Assembly: GCA_018824085.1 (NCBI GenBank)
Contig: JAHJHI010000040.1
Location: 1 to 64,000, forward strand
Length of the DNA: 64,000 nucleotides
Direction: 5' to 3'
Source of the DNA: Gammaproteobacteria bacterium
GTDB lineage: Bacteria; Pseudomonadota; Gammaproteobacteria; Burkholderiales; Rhodocyclaceae
Below the pieces are notes generated by a model. That model did no database searches, was not told where the DNA came from, and saw only the letters and a list, made by a program, of their open reading frames with translations. The position numbers and the translations under genes were made by a program. Positions 18,096 to 26,156 of this stretch are shown one piece after another. The stretch's first letter is position 1, and the number at the start of each line of letters is the position of its first letter.

Positions 18096-19292
18096 ATGCA
18101 CCGCCACCCCTCTCCCTTTCACCGGCCCGGATCATGTCCGGCCCCGCGCCGCCTTGCCCGCGCACTGCTTCCCTGCGCCGTCGCGATGTTCACGCCGGTG
18201 ACCGTCGCGGCACCGGATGCCGGCCTCACGGTGGGCGGCGCAATCCGCTTCAATTATGCGTACAAGGACTGGGACCCCGCCTACCGCAGCGGCGGGCTGA
18301 TCGACTTCGACACCGCCCGCATCGACGTGAATTACGACCGTGACGCCTGGCTGGGGTCCTTCCAGTACCGCTACTACCGCTACCGCGGCGGCGCCGACAC
18401 CCATTTCCTGCATCACGCCTGGATCGGCTACCGCTTCGACGACAGCACCCAGGTGCACGCCGGCGTGAACCCGATCCCGTTCGGCATCCTGCCGTTCGCG
18501 TCGCACAACTTCTACTTCTCGCTGCCCTATTACGTCGGTCTCGAAGACAGCTACAACCTCGGCGTGAAACTGATCCACCGCGCCGGGCCACTGGACCTGC
18601 AGGCCGGCTTCTACCCGAGCGACGGCGGCAACTGGCGCGGCGACAGCGACGACAGCGCACGCTATACCTACAACATCGTCGAAGAAGGCGCCGTGCGCAA
18701 CAGCGAACGCAACACCTTCGTCGCGCGCGCCGCCTGGACGGTGGAACACGCGCCTTCGATGAAATCGGAGTTCGGGCTGTCGGCGCTGCACGGCAGCATC
18801 CCGAACGCGGACACCGGCCGCAAGGGCCACCGCGAAGCCTGGGCGCTGCACCTGAAGGGCGACTACGGCCCGTGGGGGGTCATGCTGCAGACCGGCCGCT
18901 ACGACAACAGCCTGCGCAACCCGGCAGGCCAGGACGATCGCATCGTCGTCATGGGCGCCTACGACTTCCCGTACGAAGTCGCCGCGCGTGCCCGCATGCA
19001 CATTGCGAACCTGAGCTATCGCGTGCAGCAGGACGCGGGGCTGCTCAAGTCCGTCACGCTGTACGCGAACTACAGCGTCATCGACAAGCTCGACGCAGGC
19101 TTCCGGAACACGCACCAGCAGGTGTACGGATTTTCGTTCGCCCCGGTGGACGGGGTATTCGTCTACGTTGACTACCTGCTCGGCAAACAGAACCCGTATG
19201 TCGGGCCGAACTTCGGCAACGGTCTGGCCGGCGGCGGCGCGGACGACAGCTGGCACGAACGCTTCAACATCAATGTCGGCTACTACTTCTGA
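18096..19292 (+). CDS. Outer-membrane porin next to a BCCT transporter
   Basis: A 398-residue exported protein. A long N-terminal signal (LARALLPCAVAMFTPVTVAA, about 19-38) leads into alternating beta strands rich in aromatic residues, such as GSFQYRYYRYRGG, FHHAWIGYRF-like sequence and FGILPFASHNFYFSLPYYVG. The last strand ends in phenylalanine (FNINVGYYF), the classic outer-membrane insertion signal. It resembles the OprO/OprP-like or short-chain porin group, but the substrate is not readable. The BCCT transporter gene begins 18 bp downstream, so the two probably form an operon moving the same compound, likely a quaternary or zwitterionic solute, across both membranes. Confidence 0.85.
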   Translation: MHRHPSPFHRPGSCPAPRRLARALLPCAVAMFTPVTVAAPDAGLTVGGAIRFNYAYKDWDPAYRSGGLIDFDTARIDVNYDRDAWLGSFQYRYYRYRGGADTHFLHHAWIGYRFDDSTQVHAGVNPIPFGILPFASHNFYFSLPYYVGLEDSYNLGVKLIHRAGPLDLQAGFYPSDGGNWRGDSDDSARYTYNIVEEGAVRNSERNTFVARAAWTVEHAPSMKSEFGLSALHGSIPNADTGRKGHREAWALHLKGDYGPWGVMLQTGRYDNSLRNPAGQDDRIVVMGAYDFPYEVAARARMHIANLSYRVQQDAGLLKSVTLYANYSVIDKLDAGFRNTHQQVYGFSFAPVDGVFVYVDYLLGKQNPYVGPNFGNGLAGGGADDSWHERFNINVGYYF

Positions 19293-19309
19293 CCCGGGGA
19301 CCATTCATC

Positions 19310-20827
19310 ATGCAACTGATTCTTTCCGCGGGCGTCATTGCCATCGTCGTGCTGTGGGGCGTGCTGGCACCGGCGTCGCTGGGCGCAACCTTCGACGTCG
19401 CGCTGGCCGTGATCACGAAGAACTTCGGCTGGTTCTACCTGTGGGTGGTGCTGGCGCTCGTCGTGCTCGCACTGCTGCTGGCGATCAGCCGCTACGGTGA
19501 CCTGAAGCTGGGCGGCGAGGACGACAAACCCGAGTTTTCGCTCGGTGCCTGGTTCGCCATGCTGTTCGCGGCCGGCATGGGGATCGGCCTCGTGTTCTGG
19601 GGCGTGGCCGAGCCGATCTCTCACTTCGGCGCGCCACCGCCGGGCATCACGCCCGGCACGCCCGAGGCGGCCAACACCGCCATGCGCTACGCCTTCTTCC
19701 ACTGGGGGCTTCACCCGTGGGCGGTCTATAGCGTGGTGGCACTGGCGATCGCCTTCTTCCAGTTCCGCCGCAACGGCGCGGCGCTCGTCAGCGTCGCCAC
19801 CGAGGCGCTGCCCTGGCGACCGGTGCAGCGCATGTCGACGCTGTTCAACGTGCTGGCGATCATCGCGACCGCCTTCGGTGTCGCCGCCTCGCTCGGCATC
19901 GGCGCGCTGCAGATCAACAGCGGCCTGAACGCGGTATTCGGCCTGCCGGTCAGCACCGCGTCGCAACTGGGCATCATCGCGGTCACCACGACACTGTTCC
20001 TGACGTCGGCGCTGACCGGCGTCGAGCGCGGCATCAAGTGGCTGTCGTCGATCAACATGATCGTGGCGATATGCCTGGCACTTGCCGTGTTCATCCTCGG
20101 CCCGACGGTGGCCATCGTGGACACCTTCACCAACACGCTGGGCAGCTATCTCAGTGAATTCGTGCGCATGAGCCTGCGCATGACGCCATTCCGCGACAGT
20201 TCGTGGGTCAGCGGATGGACGGTGTTCTACTGGGCGTGGTGGGTGTCCTGGTCGCCCTTCGTCGGCCTGTTCATCGCCCGCGTGTCGCGCGGGCGCACAA
20301 TCCGGGAATTCGTCATCGGCACCATGCTGGCACCGACGCTTGCCACCTTCGTCTGGTTTTCGGTGTTCGGCGGCACCGCGCTGCACATGGAAATCTGGGA
20401 CAAGGTGCCGATCGCCGAAGCGGTGAAGGCGGACGTGGCGACCGCCATGTTCGCGATGTTCGACGTGATGCCTTTCGGCTCCGTGATGTCGGTCGTCGCC
20501 ACGCTGCTGGTGCTGGTGTTCTTCGTCACATCGGGCGACTCGGCCACGCTGGTGCTCGGCATGATGAGTTCCGGCGGCAACCCGAATCCGTCGTCGCGCA
20601 TCAAGCTGCTGTGGGGCCTTCTGGTGGCGGGCATCGCGGCAAGCCTGCTGCTTGCCGGCGGCATCAAGGCGGTGCAGACGGCGACCATCGTGTTCGCGCT
20701 GCCCTTCACCATCGTCATCCTGCTGATGGCCATCTCGCTGTTCCGCGCGGTGCGCGCGGACTGGCGCACCGAGCAGGAAAACGAACGGCAGTTGCGCAAG
20801 CAGATGCGTGCGCTGATTTCCAAGTAA
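19310..20827 (+). CDS. BCCT-family (betaine/choline/carnitine) transporter
   Basis: A 505-residue, twelve-span secondary transporter. Family hallmarks are FAAGMGIGLVFWGVAEPISH near residues 86-105 and the tryptophan-rich substrate box WTVFYWAWWVSWSPFVGLFI near 303-322, followed by RVSRGRTIREFV. The glycine stretch reads GMGIG, as in sodium-coupled members. The substrate is likely a quaternary ammonium compound such as glycine betaine, choline or carnitine, possibly as osmoprotectant or as a source of methylated amines for the pathway in the first 11 kb; the latter is inference. The short C-terminal tail lacks the long osmosensing extension of BetP. It is co-oriented with, and 18 bp after, the porin gene. 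Confidence 0.93.
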   Translation: MQLILSAGVIAIVVLWGVLAPASLGATFDVALAVITKNFGWFYLWVVLALVVLALLLAISRYGDLKLGGEDDKPEFSLGAWFAMLFAAGMGIGLVFWGVAEPISHFGAPPPGITPGTPEAANTAMRYAFFHWGLHPWAVYSVVALAIAFFQFRRNGAALVSVATEALPWRPVQRMSTLFNVLAIIATAFGVAASLGIGALQINSGLNAVFGLPVSTASQLGIIAVTTTLFLTSALTGVERGIKWLSSINMIVAICLALAVFILGPTVAIVDTFTNTLGSYLSEFVRMSLRMTPFRDSSWVSGWTVFYWAWWVSWSPFVGLFIARVSRGRTIREFVIGTMLAPTLATFVWFSVFGGTALHMEIWDKVPIAEAVKADVATAMFAMFDVMPFGSVMSVVATLLVLVFFVTSGDSATLVLGMMSSGGNPNPSSRIKLLWGLLVAGIAASLLLAGGIKAVQTATIVFALPFTIVILLMAISLFRAVRADWRTEQENERQLRKQMRALISK

Positions 20828-20850
20828 CGCCGCGGAGCGCCGAACGCAAG

Positions 20851-21534
20851 ATGCCCATCGACGATCTGGCCGTGGCTTTCGGCAAGAGCTTCCTGTTTGC
20901 CTTCGCGGCCGTGTTGCCCATCATCAACCCGGCCGCGACGGCGCCCATCTTCCTCAGCCTCACCGGCAGCGCGTCGGAGACGACGCGTACGCTGCTGGCC
21001 GGGCGCATCGCGCGCAACATGTTCGCGCTGATGGTCGGCGCGATGCTGGTCGGCTCCTTCGTGCTCGACTTCTTCGGCATTTCGTTGCCCATCGTGCGGG
21101 TCGGCGGCGGCCTCATCGTGGCCGCCCACGCCTGGCGCCTGCTCAACACCAGCCACGTCGCGAGCGACAGCCGCACGGAACTGGCGGAGTCCTTCACGCC
21201 CGAAGCCGCGATCCGCCAGGCCTTCTATCCGCTGACCTTTCCGCTCAGTTGCGGCCCCGGCTCGATCGCCGTGGCGATCACCGTGGGCGTCAGCGTGCAT
21301 GACCCGCTGCTGCGGGTCACCATGGCGCGCCTCGGCGGCGGCGTGCTCGCCATCGCGCTGATCGGCGTGCTGATGTACATCACGTTCCGCTACGCGCGCC
21401 AGTTGCTGAAGCCGCTCGGCGAAGCCGGCATGGTCGTGTTCCTGCGGCTGTCCGCCTTCATCCTGCTGTGCCTGGGCGTGCAGATCGTCTGGGACGGCGT
21501 CAGCGAGTTGCTGCGCGGCGTACTGCAGGCCTGA
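20851..21534 (+). CDS. MarC-family (NAAT) membrane protein
   Basis: A 227-residue, six-span membrane protein of the MarC family. It shows FLFAFAAVLPIINPAATAPI near residues 13-32, the RIARNMFALMVGAMLVGSFV span, and the conserved FYPLTFPLSCGPGSIAVAIT near 128-147. The role of MarC proteins is not settled; the early link to antibiotic resistance was withdrawn, and amino-acid or metabolite export is suggested. It starts 23 bp after the BCCT gene and may be read through from it, but a functional tie is not implied. Confidence 0.88.
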   Translation: MPIDDLAVAFGKSFLFAFAAVLPIINPAATAPIFLSLTGSASETTRTLLAGRIARNMFALMVGAMLVGSFVLDFFGISLPIVRVGGGLIVAAHAWRLLNTSHVASDSRTELAESFTPEAAIRQAFYPLTFPLSCGPGSIAVAITVGVSVHDPLLRVTMARLGGGVLAIALIGVLMYITFRYARQLLKPLGEAGMVVFLRLSAFILLCLGVQIVWDGVSELLRGVLQA

Positions 21535-21627
21535 CGCAGCGAAGCCGACTACCTCCAAAGCGGTATTGCGCACCATGCCGGTGCGCGCGATGCTTGCACC
21601 GTCGCCACGCATGGATGAGGTGTACCG

Positions 21628-22032
21628 ATGAACAGCGCTGCCACCCGGCCGGCCAGCATGTTCCAGCAGATCGGCGGGGAAGAACCGCTGCGCAAGCTGG
21701 TCAACACGTTCTACGACATCGTCGAGACCGACCCCGACGGGGCCCCGGTGCACCGCCTGCACCTGCTCGGCTTCGGCATCAGCCACCTGCGCCAGGCGCA
21801 GTTCGAATTCCTGTGCGGGTTCTTCGGCGGCCCGCAGTATTACGTCGAGCGCATGGGTCACTCGAACCTGCGGCGCATGCACGAGCACGTCGCCATCGGC
21901 AGCGTGGAAGTGAAATCCTGGCTCACCTGCATGGAACGTGCGATCGACGCCACGGCGCTCGACCCGGTGCTGAAGCCGCGCCTGATGCACTTCTTCACCC
22001 GCGCCGCCGAAGCCCTGCGCAACCGGGACTGA
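21628..22032 (+). CDS. Group II truncated hemoglobin
   Basis: A 134-residue globin of the truncated type (YjbI/trHbO-like). It opens with MFQQIGGEEPLRKLVNTFYD, contains the E-helix region GFGISHLRQAQFEFLCGFFG with aromatic residues near the distal site, and has GPQYYVERMGHSNLRRMHEH, where HSNLRRMHEH carries the proximal histidine. Such globins bind O2 or NO and may protect respiration. It has its own short leader and a GC-rich palindrome plus T-run after the stop. In an aerobic amine oxidiser, NO or O2 handling is plausible, but nothing ties it to a specific pathway here. Confidence 0.92.
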   Translation: MNSAATRPASMFQQIGGEEPLRKLVNTFYDIVETDPDGAPVHRLHLLGFGISHLRQAQFEFLCGFFGGPQYYVERMGHSNLRRMHEHVAIGSVEVKSWLTCMERAIDATALDPVLKPRLMHFFTRAAEALRNRD

Positions 22033-22033
22033 G

Positions 22034-22068
22034 CGCCCGGCGCCGGGCGGCGCCGCGACACGTTTTTT
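22034..22068 (+). terminator. Possible terminator after the globin gene
   Basis: A GC-rich palindrome (22034-22049) with almost no loop is followed 13 bp later by a run of seven T (22063-22069). The distance between stem and T-run is larger than usual, so termination efficiency is doubtful. Confidence 0.35.
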
Positions 22069-22173
22069 TGATCGGGCCGGCACGGGAAACCTCCCCGGCG
22101 TCCCGGCGCGCCCATTACACTTGCCGGTCGGGCGTCAACGTCGTCGCCCGGACCTCATGCGCCCGACTGCCCG

Positions 22174-23178
22174 ATGACCCCGAACACATCCGTATCCGCC
22201 AGCCGCGACGCCGCCGTGGCGCGGCGGAATTCGCCCGCCTGCGTCAGCGTCGTGGTGCCCGCCTACAACGAGGCTGGCGCACTGCGCGACACGCTGGACA
22301 TGATCGCCGGTCACCTCACGGCGCTGGTCCCGCGCTACGAGCTGGTCGTCGTCGATGACGGCAGCCGGGACGACACGGCGGCGATCGCGCGCGGATGCGG
22401 CCACCGGCTGCCGGTCACGCTGATCCGCCTGTCCCGGAATTTCGGCAAGGAAGCGGCCATTTCCGCGGGCCTGCAGCACGCGCGCGGCGACGTCGTCGTG
22501 TGCATGGATGCCGACGGCCAGCACTCGGCGGATCTGCTCGGCCGCATGCTCGAACACTGGCGCGAAGGCTATGACATGGTTTATGCGGTGCGCGCCGATC
22601 GTGGCGAACAGGGCCTGTTCAACCGCCTCGGCTCGCGCCTGTTCTACCGGCTGATGAATGCCGGCGGACGCATCGACATCCCGCCCAACGCCGGCGACTT
22701 CCGCCTGATGGACCGCTGCGTGGTCGATGCGCTGCTGGCGCTGCCGGAACGCCAGCGCTTCATGAAGGGCATGTACGCCTGGGTCGGTTTCCGCTCCATC
22801 GGCCTGCCCTTCGTGCCGCTGCCGCGCGCCGCCGGCATCACCACTTTCAACCGGCTCAACCTGATGCGCCTCGCGTGGACCGGGCTCACGAGCTTCTCCG
22901 TACTGCCGCTGCGCATGGCCAGCCTGACCGGGGGCACGCTCGCGCTGCTCGCCTTCATCTACGCGATCACCATCGTCGTCGAAAAGCTCATCTTCGGCGT
23001 GCAGGTACCCGGCTGGCCGACCGTGGTCGTGAGCATCATGTTCTTCTCCGGCGTGCAACTGCTGTTCATCGGCATACTCGGCGAGTACCTGGCGCGCGTC
23101 TACGAGGAGGTGAAGGGCCGACCGCCCTATCTGGTGGCCGAAGTGTTCCGCGACGACACCGTGCACGGTGGCGAATGA
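22174..23178 (+). CDS. Polyprenyl-phosphate glycosyltransferase (GT2), LgmA/ArnC/GtrB-like
   Basis: A 334-residue GT2 enzyme. The nucleotide-sugar domain opens with VSVVVPAYNEAGALRDTL near residues 25-42, then VVVDDGSRDDTA, and the metal-binding MDADGQH near 111. The acceptor region includes RNFGKEAAISAGLQHARGD. Two C-terminal spans (SLTGGTLALLAFIYAITIVV and VVVSIMFFSGVQLLFIGILG) anchor it to the inner membrane. Such enzymes load a sugar onto undecaprenyl phosphate. The gene overlaps the GtrA-like gene as ATGA and leads a cluster with a deacetylase and an ArnT-like transferase, which points to an N-acetylhexosamine donor for lipid A or another envelope glycan. Confidence 0.92.
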   Translation: MTPNTSVSASRDAAVARRNSPACVSVVVPAYNEAGALRDTLDMIAGHLTALVPRYELVVVDDGSRDDTAAIARGCGHRLPVTLIRLSRNFGKEAAISAGLQHARGDVVVCMDADGQHSADLLGRMLEHWREGYDMVYAVRADRGEQGLFNRLGSRLFYRLMNAGGRIDIPPNAGDFRLMDRCVVDALLALPERQRFMKGMYAWVGFRSIGLPFVPLPRAAGITTFNRLNLMRLAWTGLTSFSVLPLRMASLTGGTLALLAFIYAITIVVEKLIFGVQVPGWPTVVVSIMFFSGVQLLFIGILGEYLARVYEEVKGRPPYLVAEVFRDDTVHGGE

Positions 23179-23579
23179 CGATGCGCGCATCGGTTCCGCA
23201 TTTCCTGATGGTCGGCGCCTGCGCCGCCGCGACCCACTATCTGGTGACGCTGGGCGTGGATTTCACGACCTCGCTCACGCCGGCGTGGTCCAACCTGATC
23301 GGCTTCCTGTGCGCGTTTCCGGTGAGCTACGCCGGCCACCGCCGCTGGTCGTTCGCCGGCACCCGCGCGCGTCACCGCCAGGCGCTGCCGCGCTTTTTCA
23401 CCGTCGCGGCATGCACCTTCGCCGGCAACCAGCTCATGCTGGCCACGCTGCTGCGCTACACGCCGCTGCCGCTGTGGCTGGCGCTGGGCATCGTGCTGGT
23501 GTTCGTCGCGCTCAGTTCCTTCCTGCTCGGCCGCTACTGGGCTTTCGCGCACCGGCCGGCGGCAACGCCCGCCAAGTGA
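23175..23579 (+). CDS. GtrA-family flippase-like protein
   Basis: A 134-residue, four-span membrane protein with the GtrA signature: LMVGACAAATHYLVTLGVDF, NLIGFLCAFPVSYAGHRRWS-like sequence, and FTVAACTFAGNQLMLATLLR. GtrA proteins are thought to flip undecaprenyl-phosphate-linked sugars to the periplasm. The coupling by overlap to the GT2 gene upstream and to the deacetylase gene 28 bp downstream supports that role here. In Bordetella an analogous small protein is part of the glucosamine modification set. Confidence 0.9.
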   Translation: MTMRASVPHFLMVGACAAATHYLVTLGVDFTTSLTPAWSNLIGFLCAFPVSYAGHRRWSFAGTRARHRQALPRFFTVAACTFAGNQLMLATLLRYTPLPLWLALGIVLVFVALSSFLLGRYWAFAHRPAATPAK

Positions 23580-23607
23580 CCCGCGCACCGGCGCGCCGCC
23601 CCCCAAC

Positions 23608-24387
23608 GTGAAGACGCTGCAGCTGACCGCCGATGACTTCGGCTACAACCCGGCCGTCGACGACGCCGTGCTCGCACTGATCGACGCCCGCCGGCTGTCC
23701 GGCACGGCCTGCATGACGCGCGCGCCGGGCTGGCGCGACGCCGCCGCCCGCATCGGCGCACGCGCGGCGCACGCCGGCTTCGGCCTGCATCTCGACCTCA
23801 CCGAATTCGCGCCGCACCGCCGCGCACTGTGGCCGCTCATCGGCGCAGCCCTTGCCCGCCGCCTGGACCCGGCGGCACTGCGCGACGAAATCACCGCGCA
23901 GTGCGTGCTGTTCGAAGACGCCACGGGACGCGCGCCGGACTATGTCGACGGCCATCAGCACGTGCATCAGCTGCCGCAGATCCGCGACGCGCTGGTCGAC
24001 GTGCTCGCCGCGCGCTATGCCGACCGCCTGCCCCGGCTGCGCGTCAGCGGCGCCCGGGCAGGCGATGGCCTGAAGCCGCGCTTCATCGCCGCTCTCGGCG
24101 CGGCGGCGCTGCTGCGCCGGGCGCGCGCCGCCGGCTTTCAATGCACGCCGCGGCTGCTCGGCGCCTACGACTTCGGCGGCGACGCGACGAACTACCGGCG
24201 CCGGCTTGACGGCTGGCTCGACGCGGCTGACGACGGCGACGCCATCATGTGCCACCCGGCCACGCACGCGCTGCCCGGCGACCCGATCGGCGACGCGCGC
24301 ACGCGCGAATACGCGGTGCTCGGCGCACCACGGTTCGAACAGACGCTCGCGGCGCACGGCGTGCGCCTCGGCGCGATGCGGCCGTGA
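23608..24387 (+). CDS. ChbG/HpnK/NaxD-family (YdjC) carbohydrate deacetylase
   Basis: A 259-residue YdjC-fold hydrolase. The metal ligands and catalytic residues are visible in LTADDFGYN (residues 6-14), GFGLHLDLTEFAP near 58-70 and YVDGHQHVHQLP near 112-123. A further HPATHAL lies near 214. The family removes N-acetyl groups from sugars. Francisella NaxD and its Bordetella counterpart de-acetylate undecaprenyl-phosphate N-acetylhexosamine so the free amine can be put on lipid A. The gene starts at GTG 23608 and is surrounded by exactly the genes such a pathway needs, so this is the favoured role over hopanoid (HpnK) or chitooligosaccharide (ChbG) substrates. Confidence 0.9.
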   Translation: MKTLQLTADDFGYNPAVDDAVLALIDARRLSGTACMTRAPGWRDAAARIGARAAHAGFGLHLDLTEFAPHRRALWPLIGAALARRLDPAALRDEITAQCVLFEDATGRAPDYVDGHQHVHQLPQIRDALVDVLAARYADRLPRLRVSGARAGDGLKPRFIAALGAAALLRRARAAGFQCTPRLLGAYDFGGDATNYRRRLDGWLDAADDGDAIMCHPATHALPGDPIGDARTREYAVLGAPRFEQTLAAHGVRLGAMRP

Positions 24388-24506
24388 ACAGTGCCCTTTC
24401 GCCGACATTTCCACCGACATCCGGCGCGTCAGCGACGCACGCAGTGTCGTGTCAGCCTTTGACGCGGCACCGCGTTACAGCGCTGCCCACCTGACCCGTA
24501 CCCATC

Positions 24507-26126
24507 GTGACGCCCGACCCGCAGCCCAGCCCCGTTTCCGTCCACGCCATTGCCGCCCGCGTCTTTCCAGCCCGCGCCCTCACCATTGCGCTGTTCGCGC
24601 TCATCGCGCTGTACATCGCGCTCTCGTTCAACCAGCACGGCATCAGCAACGACGAGGAGGTGCAGCACGTCTACGGCCGGCTGCTGCTGGCCTACTACGG
24701 CTCCGGGCTGACCGACCTGTCAGCCTTCGGGTACAAGAACCTGTACCTGTACGGCGGCCTGTTCGACCTCATCGCCGCCGGCGTCGAACGGCTGGTGCCG
24801 ATGAATGTGTGGGACATGCGCCACCTGCTGTCGGCGCTGTTCGGCCTGGCCGGCATGGTGGCGGTCCATCGGCTTGCGCGCGAGCGCCTGGGCGAAGCAG
24901 GCGGCGTGACGGCCGTGCTGCTGCTCATGCTGACCGGCGCCTGGAGCGGCGCGCTGTTCACCCACACCAAGGACATTCCGTTCGCCGCCTGCATGGCCTG
25001 GGTCACCTGGTACGTCACGCAGCTCGTCCCGCGCCTGCCCGGACCGCCGGTGGGCCTCGTGCTGAAGCTGGGCGTCGCCATCGGCTGCGCGTTCGGGCTG
25101 CGGGTGGGCGCGGTGTTCGCCGTGGCGGTGCTCGGCCTGACGGTGCTGGCCGTGAGTGCGGCATCCGGCGGCAACTGGCGTGACCGCGCCGCGCACCTGC
25201 TGCACTCGGTGCGCGCGCTGCTGCCGGCGGTGCCGGTCGCCATCGCGCTGATGGCGCTGTTCTGGCCCTGGTCGGTTCAGGCGCCCGGCAACCTGTTCAA
25301 GGCGCTCACGACGTTCTCGCACTTCACCTTCGAGCTGTACACGGTGTTCGACGGCGAGGTGATGAAGATCGGCGACGTGCCGCGCGGCTACCTGCCGGTC
25401 TACCTCGCGGCGCGCCTGCCGGAACTGGCGCTGGCCGGATTGCTGCTGGCGCTGCCGGCGGGGCTGCTGGCGTTGCGCCGCGACCCGCGCGCCTGGCGGC
25501 CGTGGCTGCCGGTCGTGCTGGCGGCGGCGCTGCCGCTGGCGCTCGATCTGGCGACGCGCCCGACGCTGTACAACGGCATCCGTCACTTCACCTTCCTGTT
25601 GCCGCCGCTGGCGGTCATCGCGGCCGGCGGCCTGCACGCCGCCTGGCGCGCCGTACGGCCCCGCCGCGCGCTCGCGGCGGGTTTCGCGGCGCTGTGCCTG
25701 CTCGGCTGCGCCGACCCGCTGTACGCGCTGGCGCGCCTGCATCCCTACGGCTACGTGAACTACAACCACCTCGGCGGCGGCTTCCGCCACGCGTCCGGGC
25801 GCTGGGAAACGGATTACTGGTCGGACGGCATCCGCGAGGCGGCCGGGCTGCTGACGCGCCATGTGCGCAACGAACCCCATCCGGCCGGGCCGTGGAAGGT
25901 CGCCGTATGCGCCGAATCCATCCAGGCGCAGGCCTGGCTCGGCCCGCAGTTCGTCGTCACGCGCGACTGGGGCAGCGCCGACTTCTACCTCTCCACGACC
26001 GACATGGACTGCGACAACGTGATGCGCGGCCGCGTGGTCGCGCAGGTCGTGCGCGAAGGTGTCGCGCTGACGGTGGTGAAAGACCTGCGCCACCTGCCGC
26101 CGGAGCATCGCCGGCCACTGCGCTAG
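24507..26126 (+). CDS. ArnT/PMT-like glycosyltransferase (GT39), probable lipid A aminosugar transferase
   Basis: A 539-residue membrane protein with about ten to twelve spans, beginning ALTIALFALIALYIALSFNQ. The acidic first periplasmic loop ISNDEEVQHVYGR (residues 44-56) is the catalytic D/E motif of the GT-C fold. Further spans include ALLPAVPVAIALMALFWPWS. A C-terminal soluble part (about 440-539) is periplasmic. GT39 enzymes such as ArnT and Bordetella LgmB move a sugar from undecaprenyl phosphate to lipid A phosphate. It starts at GTG 24507. It closes the four-gene cluster after the deacetylase. Confidence 0.85.
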   Translation: MTPDPQPSPVSVHAIAARVFPARALTIALFALIALYIALSFNQHGISNDEEVQHVYGRLLLAYYGSGLTDLSAFGYKNLYLYGGLFDLIAAGVERLVPMNVWDMRHLLSALFGLAGMVAVHRLARERLGEAGGVTAVLLLMLTGAWSGALFTHTKDIPFAACMAWVTWYVTQLVPRLPGPPVGLVLKLGVAIGCAFGLRVGAVFAVAVLGLTVLAVSAASGGNWRDRAAHLLHSVRALLPAVPVAIALMALFWPWSVQAPGNLFKALTTFSHFTFELYTVFDGEVMKIGDVPRGYLPVYLAARLPELALAGLLLALPAGLLALRRDPRAWRPWLPVVLAAALPLALDLATRPTLYNGIRHFTFLLPPLAVIAAGGLHAAWRAVRPRRALAAGFAALCLLGCADPLYALARLHPYGYVNYNHLGGGFRHASGRWETDYWSDGIREAAGLLTRHVRNEPHPAGPWKVAVCAESIQAQAWLGPQFVVTRDWGSADFYLSTTDMDCDNVMRGRVVAQVVREGVALTVVKDLRHLPPEHRRPLR

Positions 26127-26156
26127 ACTTCAGCTCCGCGCCCAGCCCTGAAAGAC

